Origin: Falsiroseomonas sp041690465
GTDB taxonomy: Bacteria > Pseudomonadota > Alphaproteobacteria > Acetobacterales > Acetobacteraceae
Direction of reading: 5' to 3'
Length of the DNA: 64,000 bases
NCBI RefSeq assembly: GCF_041690465.1
Contig: NZ_JAWLHG010000023.1
Span: 16,717-80,716 of the forward strand
Numbering within the stretch: position 1 is the stretch's first letter; each line of letters opens with the position of its first letter. The position numbers and the translations under genes are program-made. A model generated the notes under the pieces. The model made no database searches. It saw nothing but the letters and a program-made list of their open reading frames with translations, and had not been told where the DNA came from. Of this stretch, positions 36,989-45,543 are shown in pieces.

Positions 36989-37449
36989 TGGAACGCGCGG
37001 CCGACTATCCGCGCCCGCCGCGGCTGGAACGCAGCAGCCGCCGCGTGCGCGTGGTGCTCGGCGGCGAAACCATCGCGGACACCACCGACGCCTGGCGCGT
37101 GCTGGAGACCTTCCACCCGCCGAGCTGGTATCTGCCGCCGGAGGCCTTCCGTCCCGGCTCGCTGCGGCCCACCTCCGGCGGCAGCTTCTGCGAATGGAAG
37201 GGCCACGCGCGCTACTTCGACCTGATCGGCGGCCAAACCAGCGCGCTGCGTTCGGCCTGGTCCTACCCGGATCCGACGCCCGCCTTCGCCGCCATCGCCG
37301 GGCATGTCGCGCTCTATGCCGGCCGCGTGGATGCCTGCTTCGTGGACGAGGAGCAGGTGCGGCCGCAGGAAGGCCCGTTCTACGGCGGCTGGATCACCTC
37401 GGACGTCGAAGGGCCGTTCAAGGGCGCACCCGGCACCGAAGGCTGGTAG
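36988..37449 (+). CDS. DUF427 domain protein
   Basis: A 153-residue protein with VRVVLGGETIADTTDAWRVLET, PSWYLPPEAF, FCEWKGHARYFDL and AAIAGHVALYAGRVDACFVD motifs of the DUF427 family, whose enzymatic role is not settled. Starts one base past the GapR stop; the two genes are probably cotranscribed. Confidence 0.93.
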   Translation: MERAADYPRPPRLERSSRRVRVVLGGETIADTTDAWRVLETFHPPSWYLPPEAFRPGSLRPTSGGSFCEWKGHARYFDLIGGQTSALRSAWSYPDPTPAFAAIAGHVALYAGRVDACFVDEEQVRPQEGPFYGGWITSDVEGPFKGAPGTEGW

Positions 37450-37481
37450 CCCGGCCGCCGACATCCCGCAGGAGACGCCGC

Positions 37482-38120
37482 ATGTTCTACGAAGCCGGCC
37501 AGCACCGCACCGCCGGGCTGCCGCACGACCCGCTGAAGGCCATTGTCGCCCCGCGCCCGATCGGCTGGATCTCCACCCTCGACCGCGACGGCCGCGCCAA
37601 CCTCGCCCCCTACAGCTTCTTCAACATGGTGCAGACCACGCCCGCCATCTGCGCCTTCGGCAGCGATGGCATGAAGCACACCGCCGCCAATGCCGTCGCC
37701 ACCGGCGAGTTCGTGATGAACCTCGCCACGCGGCCGCTGTTCGACGCGATGAACGGATCTTCCGCCGCGCTCGCCGAGGGCGAGAGCGAGTTCGAGCATG
37801 CCGGGCTGGAACGCGCGCCATGCCGCCTGGTGAAGCCGCCGCGCGTCGCGGCGAGCCCCGCAAGCCTCGAATGCCGGGTGGTGCACGCGATGGAACTGCA
37901 CGACGTGGAGGGCCGCCCGACGGGCGGGCATCTCGTGGTCGGCCAGGTGGTCGGCGTGCACATCGCCGAATGGGCGCTGAAGGACGGCCGCTTCGACATG
38001 CTCGCGGCCCGCACCATCGCGCGCTGCGGCTACCGCGATTACACCGAAGTGACGGCGCTGTTCTCCGCGCTGCGCCCAACCGATGGCGGCGCCTACCTTC
38101 CCGGCCAGCGCGACCGCTGA
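37482..38120 (+). CDS. Flavin reductase family (FMN-binding split barrel) protein
   Basis: A 212-residue protein with PLKAIVAPRPIGWISTLDRDG, NLAPYSFFNMVQTTP and EFVMNLATRPLFDAMN, the FMN-binding split-barrel pattern of DIM6/NtaB-like flavin reductases. It would pass reduced FMN to a monooxygenase or act on an unknown substrate. ATG after AGGAGA. Third gene in the GapR-DUF427 run. Confidence 0.9.
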   Translation: MFYEAGQHRTAGLPHDPLKAIVAPRPIGWISTLDRDGRANLAPYSFFNMVQTTPAICAFGSDGMKHTAANAVATGEFVMNLATRPLFDAMNGSSAALAEGESEFEHAGLERAPCRLVKPPRVAASPASLECRVVHAMELHDVEGRPTGGHLVVGQVVGVHIAEWALKDGRFDMLAARTIARCGYRDYTEVTALFSALRPTDGGAYLPGQRDR

Positions 38121-38173
38121 CGAAGCCGCGAGCGGCGGTTGCGCGGGGGCGCCGCGGCGGTTAGCTGCGATGG

Positions 38174-39160
38174 ATGCGGATCGCCGTCTTCAGCGCCAAG
38201 CCCTATGACCGCCGATTCCTGGAGGCGGCCGCGAAGGGCGCACATGACTTCGCCTGGATTGAGGCCCGCCTCGACCCCGCCACCGCGCGGCTTGCCGAGG
38301 GCGCCGGGGCCGCCTGCCTCTTCGTCAACGACCGCGCCGACGCCGCGGCGCTGGAAGTGCTGGCCGCCGGCGGGGTGAAGCTGCTGGCGCTGCGCTCGGC
38401 CGGCTTCAACCATGTGGACCTTGCCGCGGCGCAGCGTCTCGGCCTCGCCGTTGGCCGCGTGCCGGCCTATTCGCCGGAAGCGGTGGCGGAGCATGCGGTG
38501 GCGCTGATCCTGACACTCAACCGCAACATCCATCGCGCCTACAACCGCGTGCGGGAAGGCAATTTCGCGCTCGACGGCCTGCTCGGTTTCGACCTGCATG
38601 GGCGCACGGTGGGCATCGTCGGCACGGGGCAGATCGGCACCGCCTTCGCGCGCATCATGCGCGGCTTCGGCTGCCGCCTGCTCGGCCACGATCCGCACCA
38701 GAATCCGGACTGTGTGGCGCTCGGCCTCGAGTACCGGCCGCTCAACGAGCTGCTGGCCGAGGCCGATATCGTCAGCCTGCATTGTCCCCTCACGCCCGCC
38801 ACGCGCCATCTGATGGATGCCGAGCGGCTGGCCTGGATGAAGCGCGGTGCCATGCTGGTGAACACCAGCCGCGGCGCGATCCTCGACACCGCCGCGGTGA
38901 TCCGCGCGCTGAAATCAGGCCGCCTCGGTCATCTCGGGCTGGATGTCTACGAGGAGGAGGAGAAGCTGTTCTTCGAGGACCTCTCCGGCACGGTGATCGC
39001 CGACGACGTCTTCGCCCGCCTGCTGACCTTCCCGAACGTGCTCATCACTGGCCACCAGGGCTTCTTCACCGAGCAGGCGATGCGCGCCATCGCGGAGACG
39101 ACGCTGGCGAATGTGGAGAGCTTCGCACGCACGGGCCGTGCGCTCCACACGGTCGGCTGA
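38174..39160 (+). CDS. D-2-hydroxyacid dehydrogenase, D-lactate dehydrogenase type
   Basis: NAD-dependent reduction of a 2-keto acid. The 328-residue protein has the NAD loop VGIVGTGQIGTAFARI near residue 145, catalytic Arg in LVNTSRGAILDT, Glu in LDVYEEEEKLF and His in LITGHQGFFTEQA, plus SAGFNHVDLAAA and PAYSPEAVAEHAVALIL. These match the fermentative LdhA group. It stands alone between the flavin reductase and the TctC-cyclase-SDR operon. Confidence 0.94.
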   Translation: MRIAVFSAKPYDRRFLEAAAKGAHDFAWIEARLDPATARLAEGAGAACLFVNDRADAAALEVLAAGGVKLLALRSAGFNHVDLAAAQRLGLAVGRVPAYSPEAVAEHAVALILTLNRNIHRAYNRVREGNFALDGLLGFDLHGRTVGIVGTGQIGTAFARIMRGFGCRLLGHDPHQNPDCVALGLEYRPLNELLAEADIVSLHCPLTPATRHLMDAERLAWMKRGAMLVNTSRGAILDTAAVIRALKSGRLGHLGLDVYEEEEKLFFEDLSGTVIADDVFARLLTFPNVLITGHQGFFTEQAMRAIAETTLANVESFARTGRALHTVG

Positions 39161-39253
39161 CCCGCCTCGGCTTGCGCCTCACGCCCGGCCACGCTTACCC
39201 TCGGATGAAAATCGCCCGGCGCCGACCGGAGCGGGGAAGGGAGCGAAGCCGCC

Positions 39254-40243
39254 ATGACAACGAATGTGAGGTCCACACGCCGCGGAGTGCTGGGCGCGGG
39301 CCTCGGCCTGCCGCTCATGGCGCCGGGGCTGGCGCGCGCGCAGGGCGGATGGCCGGGCGAGCGGCCGATCCAGATCATCGTGCCCTTCCCGCCCGGCGGC
39401 GGCACCGACGTCAACATCCGCGCCATGACCAGCCATTTCGAGCGGCACCTGCCGGGCGCGCGCTTCGTGGTGGTGAACCGGCCGGGCGCGGGTGCCGAGA
39501 TCGGCTACACCGCCGCCGCCACCGCCGCACCCGACGGCTACACGATCGGCACCGTCATCACGCCGAGCCTGCAGACCATCACCATCGAGCGGCAGCCGCG
39601 CTACACGCTGGGCGGCTTCTACTACCTCGGCACAGTCGTCGCGGACCCGAGCGGCTTCCATGTCGCGCCGAACAGCGAGCTGCGCAGCGTGGCGGACCTC
39701 GTTGCCGCGGCGAAGGCACGGCCCGGCGCGATCTCGGTCGGCACCGCGGGCATCGGCTCCGACGACCACCTGCTGATCGTGGAGCTGGAGAGCGCCGCCG
39801 GCATCCGGCTGAACCACATCCCCTTCGCCGGGCAGGCGCCGACGGTGAATGCGCTGCTCGGCGGCCATATCCAGGTCGCGTCGATGAACATGGGCGAGAG
39901 CGTCGCGATGATCCGCGACGGCCGCGTGCGCCCGCTGGCGACCGCCGGCCAGCAGCGCTTCCCCATGACGCCGGAGGTGCCGACCTTCGCGGAGGGCGGC
40001 TATGCGCTGACCACCGGCGTGGTGCGCAGCCTGGTCGTGCCGGCCGCCACACCGGAGCCGATCCGCACGCGGCTGGCCGCGATGCTGGAGGCCACGATGC
40101 GCGACCCGGCCTGGATCGCCGAGGCCGAGCGGCTGTTCATCCCGCTGCGCTACATGGGGCCGGAGGAGACGCGCGCACTGGTGATGCGGGAGGCGGAGCG
40201 CCTGCGTCAGGTCTGGCAGCAGCGCCCCTGGCGGGACAGCTGA
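39254..40243 (+). CDS. Bug/TctC-type receptor
   Basis: Periplasmic solute receptor of 329 residues with a twin-arginine-like signal (STRRGVLGAGLGLPLMAPG) cleaved near ARAQG. Boxes IIVPFPPGGGTDVNIRA and VVNRPGAGAEIGY are typical. Seven bases before a cyclase-family hydrolase and then an SDR, so it likely binds the substrate of that operon, an organic acid not otherwise identifiable. Confidence 0.93.
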   Translation: MTTNVRSTRRGVLGAGLGLPLMAPGLARAQGGWPGERPIQIIVPFPPGGGTDVNIRAMTSHFERHLPGARFVVVNRPGAGAEIGYTAAATAAPDGYTIGTVITPSLQTITIERQPRYTLGGFYYLGTVVADPSGFHVAPNSELRSVADLVAAAKARPGAISVGTAGIGSDDHLLIVELESAAGIRLNHIPFAGQAPTVNALLGGHIQVASMNMGESVAMIRDGRVRPLATAGQQRFPMTPEVPTFAEGGYALTTGVVRSLVVPAATPEPIRTRLAAMLEATMRDPAWIAEAERLFIPLRYMGPEETRALVMREAERLRQVWQQRPWRDS

Positions 40244-40249
40244 GGCTCC

Positions 40250-40924
40250 ATGCCGCGCCTCGTTGACCTCTCCACCCCCGTCCGCACCGGGCATTTCCGT
40301 TGGAAGGTGGAACGGCGCCTGACCAAGGGCCACGAGACCGGCGAGGGCCAGGCCACCTGGGCCGGCTGGAACGTCCACGCCTTCACCCACATGGACAGCC
40401 CGCGCCACGTGGACCCCGAGGGCTTCACCACGGATGCGATCACGCCGGAGATGACGGTCGGGCCCGGCGCGGTGCTGGACGTCTCCGACGTGCCCGCCAA
40501 CAGCCCGATCGAGCTCGGCCGCCTGCAGGCGGCGGGTGAGCATCTCCGCCAGGGCGACTTCGCGCTGATCCGCACCCGGTGGGACGAGCGCGCCAGCCTC
40601 GACACGCCGGAGTTCTGGCTGCACGCGCCCTGGATGACCGCCGAGGGCGCGATCTGGCTGCGCGAGCGCGGCATCAAGGCGGTCGGCTTCGACTTCCCGC
40701 AGGACCACTGCATCCGCTTCTTCCTGACCGGCGAGAAGCGCCCGCCGCTGCCCGAGCATGTGACGCACTACCACCTGCTGGCGCGTGGCGTGATCATGTT
40801 CGAGTACCTCTGCAACATGGGCGCGCTGCGCCAGGCGCGGAACCAGGTGATCGGGCTGCCGATCCGCATCCCCGATTCCGACGGCGCGCCCGCGCGCGTC
40901 ATCGCGGTGGAGGAGGAAGCGTGA
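40250..40924 (+). CDS. Cyclase family (kynurenine formamidase-like) hydrolase
   Basis: A 224-residue metal-dependent hydrolase. The metal-binding motif WNVHAFTHMDSPRHVDP shows the HxxxHxDxPxH pattern of KynB-like cyclase-family enzymes; DFALIRTRWDER and VGFDFPQDH complete it. Known relatives open amides, lactones or isatin. Between a Bug receptor and an SDR, with ends overlapping the SDR start. Confidence 0.9.
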   Translation: MPRLVDLSTPVRTGHFRWKVERRLTKGHETGEGQATWAGWNVHAFTHMDSPRHVDPEGFTTDAITPEMTVGPGAVLDVSDVPANSPIELGRLQAAGEHLRQGDFALIRTRWDERASLDTPEFWLHAPWMTAEGAIWLRERGIKAVGFDFPQDHCIRFFLTGEKRPPLPEHVTHYHLLARGVIMFEYLCNMGALRQARNQVIGLPIRIPDSDGAPARVIAVEEEA

Positions 40925-41706
40925 GTCGGCTCGCCGGCCGTACCGCGCTGGTCACCGGCGGCGGATCGGGCATCGGCGCCGCCATCTGCGAGCGGCTGGC
41001 GGCCGAAGGCGCGCCGGTGCTGGTGGCCGACATCGACCTCGAAGGCGCCACGCGCATCGCGGAGGGCATCCGCGCGACCGGCGGCCAGGCGCTGCCGTTC
41101 CGCATGGACGTGACCTCCGAGGCCGATTCCGCCGCGGCGGTCGCGGAGGCGGAGGCGCGCTTCGGGCGGCTGCGCATCGCGATCTGCAATGCCGGCATCA
41201 CCGACCGCATCCCGGTGCTGGAGATGAAGCTCACGCAGTTCGAGCGCATCCTGCGCACCAACCTGATCGGCTGCTTCCTCACCGCGCAGGCCGCCGCGCG
41301 GGCGATGGCGCAAGGCGGGGAGGCGGAGCGCGGCGGGCGCATCGTCACCGTCTCCTCCGTCTCCGGCCAGTTCGGCGGCACCGGGCGCGCCGCCTATGGC
41401 GCCAGCAAGGGCGGCATCGAGACGCTGACCAAGGTGCTGGCGGTGGAGCTTGCGCCGCTCGGCATCGTGGTGAACGGCGTCGCACCGGGCCCGACGCAGA
41501 TCGCCCGCACCGCGCACGGGCCGCGCCAGCGCGCCGCCTTCCTCGACCGTATGGCGGTGAAGCGCTACGGCACGCCGGCCGACATCGCGGGCGCGGTGGC
41601 ATTCCTGTGTGGCGACGACGGCGCCTTCGTCGCCGGCCATATCCTCAACGTCGATGGCGGCTTTGCCACGGCGGGCGTGATGTACGACCCGGCCGAGGGC
41701 GCCTGA
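40921..41706 (+). CDS. SDR family oxidoreductase
   Basis: A 261-residue NAD(P)-dependent dehydrogenase. The Rossmann loop TALVTGGGSGIGAAI, AICNAGITDR, catalytic Ser in VTVSSVSGQF and AAYGASKGGI (YxxxK) are all present, with GVAPGPTQIARTA after the active site. GTG start overlaps the cyclase stop. Third gene of a TctC-cyclase-SDR operon ended by a perfect hairpin. Confidence 0.94.
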   Translation: MSRLAGRTALVTGGGSGIGAAICERLAAEGAPVLVADIDLEGATRIAEGIRATGGQALPFRMDVTSEADSAAAVAEAEARFGRLRIAICNAGITDRIPVLEMKLTQFERILRTNLIGCFLTAQAAARAMAQGGEAERGGRIVTVSSVSGQFGGTGRAAYGASKGGIETLTKVLAVELAPLGIVVNGVAPGPTQIARTAHGPRQRAAFLDRMAVKRYGTPADIAGAVAFLCGDDGAFVAGHILNVDGGFATAGVMYDPAEGA

Positions 41707-41707
41707 T

Positions 41708-41736
41708 ACCATCGGTCATCTGCAATGACCGATGGT
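41708..41736. terminator. Perfect hairpin terminator after the SDR operon
   Basis: Twelve-base arms ACCATCGGTCAT and ATGACCGATGGT pair exactly around loop CTGCA, starting one base after the SDR stop. A short T-containing run GTTGTTT follows on the plus strand. It separates the operon from the convergent acyl-CoA synthetase gene. Confidence 0.85.
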
Positions 41737-41861
41737 GTTGTTTCCGATCCCTCAGGCGCCGGGCGGCCCCTCCGGGGCCTTGGCTTCGCGGTACATGCCG
41801 CGGCGGCCATTCGGCCGCTCGCCCACCTCCGGCGGGCGCAGGGCAGCCCTCCGGGCGGCGC

Positions 41862-43580
41862 TCAGCCGCGCCCGTTCAGCCCCTCGACCTTCTCCGCATG
41901 CGCGTCCAGCACCACGCGCCGCTTCACCTTCATGGTCGGCGTCAGCATGCCGTTCTCCACCGTGAAAGGCTCGACCATGGTGGTCTTGCGGATGCGCTCG
42001 ATGGAGGAGAGCTTCGCGTTCACCCGCGCCACCGCATCGGGCACCTTCGCCTCCTGCCCATCGGCCGGCACCACCAGCGCGACCAGCGCCGGCTTGCCCT
42101 CGCCGGCGACCACCGCCTGCGCGATCTCGGGCTCCGCCATCAGCAGGCCCTCCAGCTTGGCGGGGCTCACCATGTCGCCGCCGAGCGTCTTGATGAAGTC
42201 GCGCTTGCGGTCGGTGATGCGGATGCGCCCGTCCACGATCTCGGCCACGTCGCCGGTGTGCAGCCAACCATCCACGATGGCGCGGGCCGTCGCCTCGGGC
42301 TGGTTCCAGTAGCCGTCCATCACCAGCTCGCCTCTCACGCAGAGCTCGCCATCCCCGGCGATGCGCGCCTCCACGCCCGGCAGCGGCGGGCCGACCGTCT
42401 CGCGCTTGATGTCCCAGGGCAGGTTGACGCTGATCACCGGCCCGGCCTCGGTCTGGCCGTAACCCTGGATCACCGGCAGGCCGAGGGCGATGAAGAAGCC
42501 CGAGAGGTCGGGATCCAGCCGCGCGCCGCCCGAGACCATTGCCTGCAGGCGCCCACCGAAACGCTGCCGCACCTTCTCCCGCACCAGCCGCTCCAGCACC
42601 GCATCCTGCACGCGGTCCAGCAGGCCGAGCTCCGGGCCGTCCATCCTGCGCAGGCCGAGGGCGACGGCACGGTGGAACAGCTTCTCCTTCCAGCCGCCCT
42701 CCTTCTCGACGCCGGCGAGCAGGCGCGCGCGCAGCACCTCGAACAGCCGCGGCACGGCGGTGATGATGGCGGGCTTCACCTCCTGGAACTCGGTGGCCAG
42801 GCGGTCGGCGCCGCGCGAATAGACCACCTCCACGCCCAGCGACGGCAGCAGGAAGCCGCCCACCGTGTGCTCGTAGCTGTGCGACAGCGGCAGGAAGGAC
42901 AGGTAGCACTCGCCCTGCAGATGCAGGCGGTCCGCGAGCTGCGCGACACCCTGGCGGTTGGACAGCATCGCGCGGTGCGGCAGCATCACCCCCTTGGGCG
43001 CGCCGCCGGTGCCGGAGGTGTAGACCAGGCAGGCGAGGCGGCCGGGAGGGATCTGCTCCACCTCGGCCCGCAGCAGGCCGAGATCGGCCGGCGTGGCCTC
43101 CAGCGCCGCCCAGGCCATCGCGCGGGCACCGGACAGGACGACCGAGGCCTCGCCCTCCATCGTCACCAGCAGGTCGAGCCCGCCCTCTTCCGCTGCCGAC
43201 ACGACCTTCCGCGCCAAGGCCGCACCCGAGACGATCGCCGCCCGCGCCCCGGAATCACGCAGGATATGCGCGTGGTCGGCCACGGCGTTGGTGGTGTAGG
43301 TCGGCACCGTCACCGCGCCGATCGCCATGATGGCGGTATCCGCGATCACGAATTCCGGCCGGTTCTCGCTGACCAGCAGCACCCGCTCGCCCGGCGAGAC
43401 GCCGGCCTGGCGCAGCCCGGCGGCCACCGCGGCGACCCGGTGGGCGAACTCTCCCCAGGTGACGCGGCGCCAGGCCTTGTCCTGCCAGTGGCGCAGCATC
43501 GGCTTGTCCTGCCGGTGCGCCGCCAGTTCCAGCATCATCTGCGGCAGGCTGTTCCAGCCCACCCGCTTGCCAGGTTCCAT
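41862..43580 (-). CDS. Long-chain acyl-CoA synthetase (AMP-binding)
   Basis: Activates a fatty or aryl acid to its CoA thioester through an acyl-adenylate. The 572-residue protein has the P-loop VYTSGTGGAPKGVMLPH near residue 192, SFLPLSHSYEHTVG, VIQGYGQTEAGPVIS and the hinge DRKRDFIKTLGGDMVSP. Pattern fits the FAA1/FadD15 subgroup. Read toward the SDR terminator; divergent from oligoendopeptidase F. Confidence 0.93.
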   Translation of the reverse strand: MEPGKRVGWNSLPQMMLELAAHRQDKPMLRHWQDKAWRRVTWGEFAHRVAAVAAGLRQAGVSPGERVLLVSENRPEFVIADTAIMAIGAVTVPTYTTNAVADHAHILRDSGARAAIVSGAALARKVVSAAEEGGLDLLVTMEGEASVVLSGARAMAWAALEATPADLGLLRAEVEQIPPGRLACLVYTSGTGGAPKGVMLPHRAMLSNRQGVAQLADRLHLQGECYLSFLPLSHSYEHTVGGFLLPSLGVEVVYSRGADRLATEFQEVKPAIITAVPRLFEVLRARLLAGVEKEGGWKEKLFHRAVALGLRRMDGPELGLLDRVQDAVLERLVREKVRQRFGGRLQAMVSGGARLDPDLSGFFIALGLPVIQGYGQTEAGPVISVNLPWDIKRETVGPPLPGVEARIAGDGELCVRGELVMDGYWNQPEATARAIVDGWLHTGDVAEIVDGRIRITDRKRDFIKTLGGDMVSPAKLEGLLMAEPEIAQAVVAGEGKPALVALVVPADGQEAKVPDAVARVNAKLSSIERIRKTTMVEPFTVENGMLTPTMKVKRRVVLDAHAEKVEGLNGRG

Positions 43581-43683
43581 CCCCGAGACGCTCCCCCAGG
43601 CCTTCCGAATTCTGTCGACGGCTTGGCCCCCGCCGTCCGATCTCTATATCCAGGGCGAGAAGCTCCGGGACACAAGAGACACC

Positions 43684-45543
43684 GTGACGATTCCCCTCGA
43701 TTCCCGACCGATCCGCACGCTTGATACCACGCGTCCTGGCGGCGCCGCGACCGCCGAGGCGCTGCCGGCCTGGGACCTGTCGGACCTCTATGCGGCGCCG
43801 AACGATCCGCGCCTGGGCGCCGATCTCGACACCGCCGAGGCCGACGCCAAGGCGTTCCAGGCCGCCCATGCGGGCAAGGTCGGCACTATGTCCGGCGACG
43901 CGCTGGCCGCCGCCATCGCCATGTATGAGGCGATCGAGGAGAAGCTCGGCCGCGCCATGTCCTACGGCCAGCTGGTGTTCTCGGCCGATGCGCAGGATCC
44001 GGCCAATGGCCGCTTCTACCAGACCCTGCAGGAGCGGGTGACGACGATCTCCTCGCACCTGCTGTTCCTGACGCTCGAGATCAACCGGATGGAGGAGCAT
44101 GCGCTGGGGCAGAAGCTCGGCGCCTCCGCCGCGCTGCGCCGCTGGCAGCCCTGGCTGCGCGACCTGCGCGTGTTCCGCCCGCACCAGCTTTCCGACGAGC
44201 TGGAGAAGCTTCTGCACGAGAAGGAGGTCACCGGCCGCTCCGCCTGGAACCGGCTGTTCGACGAGACCATCGCCGGCATGCGGGTGAAGGTCAGCGGCGA
44301 GGAGCTCACCGTCTCCTCCGCCCTGAACAAGCTCTCCGACCACTCGCGCGAGGTGCGCGCGGCGGCGGCGCAGGGCGTCTCCGAGGCGTTCGGCGACAAG
44401 GTGCGGCTGTTCAGCCTGATCACCAACGTCCTGGCCAAGGACAAGGAGATCATCGACGGCTGGCGCCACTACCCGCGTCCCACCAGCGCGCGCAACCGCG
44501 CCAACATGGTGGAGGACGAGGTGGTGGACGCGCTCGTCACCGCCGTGCGCGAAAGCTTCCCCCGCCTCAGCCACCGCTACTACGCGATGAAGGCGAAGTG
44601 GCTGGGCCTCGAGAAGCTGAAGCACTGGGACCGCAACGCGCCGCTGCCCGACCAGGACGACAAGACCATCGCCTGGCCGGATGCGACGAAGTGCGTGCTG
44701 GACAGCTACGGCGCCTTCAGCCCCGAGCTGGCCGCGATCGGCCGGCGCTTCTTCGACAAGCCCTGGGTGGATGCGGCGCTGCGGCCGGGCAAGGCCAGCG
44801 GTGCCTTCGCGCATCCCACCGTGCCGTCGGTGCACCCCTATCTGCTGGTGAACTACCACGGCAAGACGCGCGACGTGATGACGCTGGCGCATGAGCTGGG
44901 CCATGGCGTGCACCAGATCCTCGCCGGCGAGCAGGGCTACCTGCTGTCCTCCACGCCGCTGACGCTGGCCGAGACGGCGAGCGTGTTCGGCGAGATGATG
45001 ACCTTCCGGGCGCTGCTCGACGCCGAGACCGATCCGAAGCGCCGACGCGCGCTGCTGGCCTCCAAGGTGGAGGACATGCTGAACACGGTGGTGCGCCAGA
45101 TCGCTTTCTACCGCTTCGAGACGCTGCTGCACGATGAGCGCCGCAAGGGCGAGATCGCGCATGAGCGCATCGGCGAGATCTGGATGCAGGTACAGACCGA
45201 AAGCCTGGGCCCGGCCTTCGACTTCACGCCGGACTACAGCGTCTATTGGGCCTACATCCCGCACTTCGTGCACACGCCGTTCTACGTGTACGCCTACGCC
45301 TTCGGGGATTGCCTGGTGAACGCGCTCTACGGCGTGTTCCGCGAAGGCCATCCCGGCTTCCAGCAGAAATACCTCGAGATGCTGAAGGCCGGCGGCACCA
45401 AGCGGCACAAGGAGCTGCTGGCACCCTTCGGCCTCGACGCCTCCGATCCGGCCTTCTGGCACAAGGGTCTCGACGTCATCGCCGGCTTCATCGACGAACT
45501 CGAGGGTTCCTCGCGCGACGCCGATCGCGACACCGTCGCATGA
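43684..45543 (+). CDS. pepF: Oligoendopeptidase F (M3 family)
   Basis: Zinc metallopeptidase that trims short peptides in the cytoplasm. The 619-residue protein has the thermolysin-type site TLAHELGHGVHQIL with a downstream ETASVFGEMM glutamate ligand, as in M3 peptidases, and a PAWDLSDLYAAP-type start. GTG at 43684 is the most likely start, with a weak ribosome-binding site. Its stop overlaps the ATG of an ABC1-type kinase. Confidence 0.94.
   Translation: MTIPLDSRPIRTLDTTRPGGAATAEALPAWDLSDLYAAPNDPRLGADLDTAEADAKAFQAAHAGKVGTMSGDALAAAIAMYEAIEEKLGRAMSYGQLVFSADAQDPANGRFYQTLQERVTTISSHLLFLTLEINRMEEHALGQKLGASAALRRWQPWLRDLRVFRPHQLSDELEKLLHEKEVTGRSAWNRLFDETIAGMRVKVSGEELTVSSALNKLSDHSREVRAAAAQGVSEAFGDKVRLFSLITNVLAKDKEIIDGWRHYPRPTSARNRANMVEDEVVDALVTAVRESFPRLSHRYYAMKAKWLGLEKLKHWDRNAPLPDQDDKTIAWPDATKCVLDSYGAFSPELAAIGRRFFDKPWVDAALRPGKASGAFAHPTVPSVHPYLLVNYHGKTRDVMTLAHELGHGVHQILAGEQGYLLSSTPLTLAETASVFGEMMTFRALLDAETDPKRRRALLASKVEDMLNTVVRQIAFYRFETLLHDERRKGEIAHERIGEIWMQVQTESLGPAFDFTPDYSVYWAYIPHFVHTPFYVYAYAFGDCLVNALYGVFREGHPGFQQKYLEMLKAGGTKRHKELLAPFGLDASDPAFWHKGLDVIAGFIDELEGSSRDADRDTVA

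Noticed and set aside
43255..45462. A 735-codon minus-strand frame opposite oligoendopeptidase F
   Set aside because: Shadow of pepF, whose HELGH site and length are convincing.
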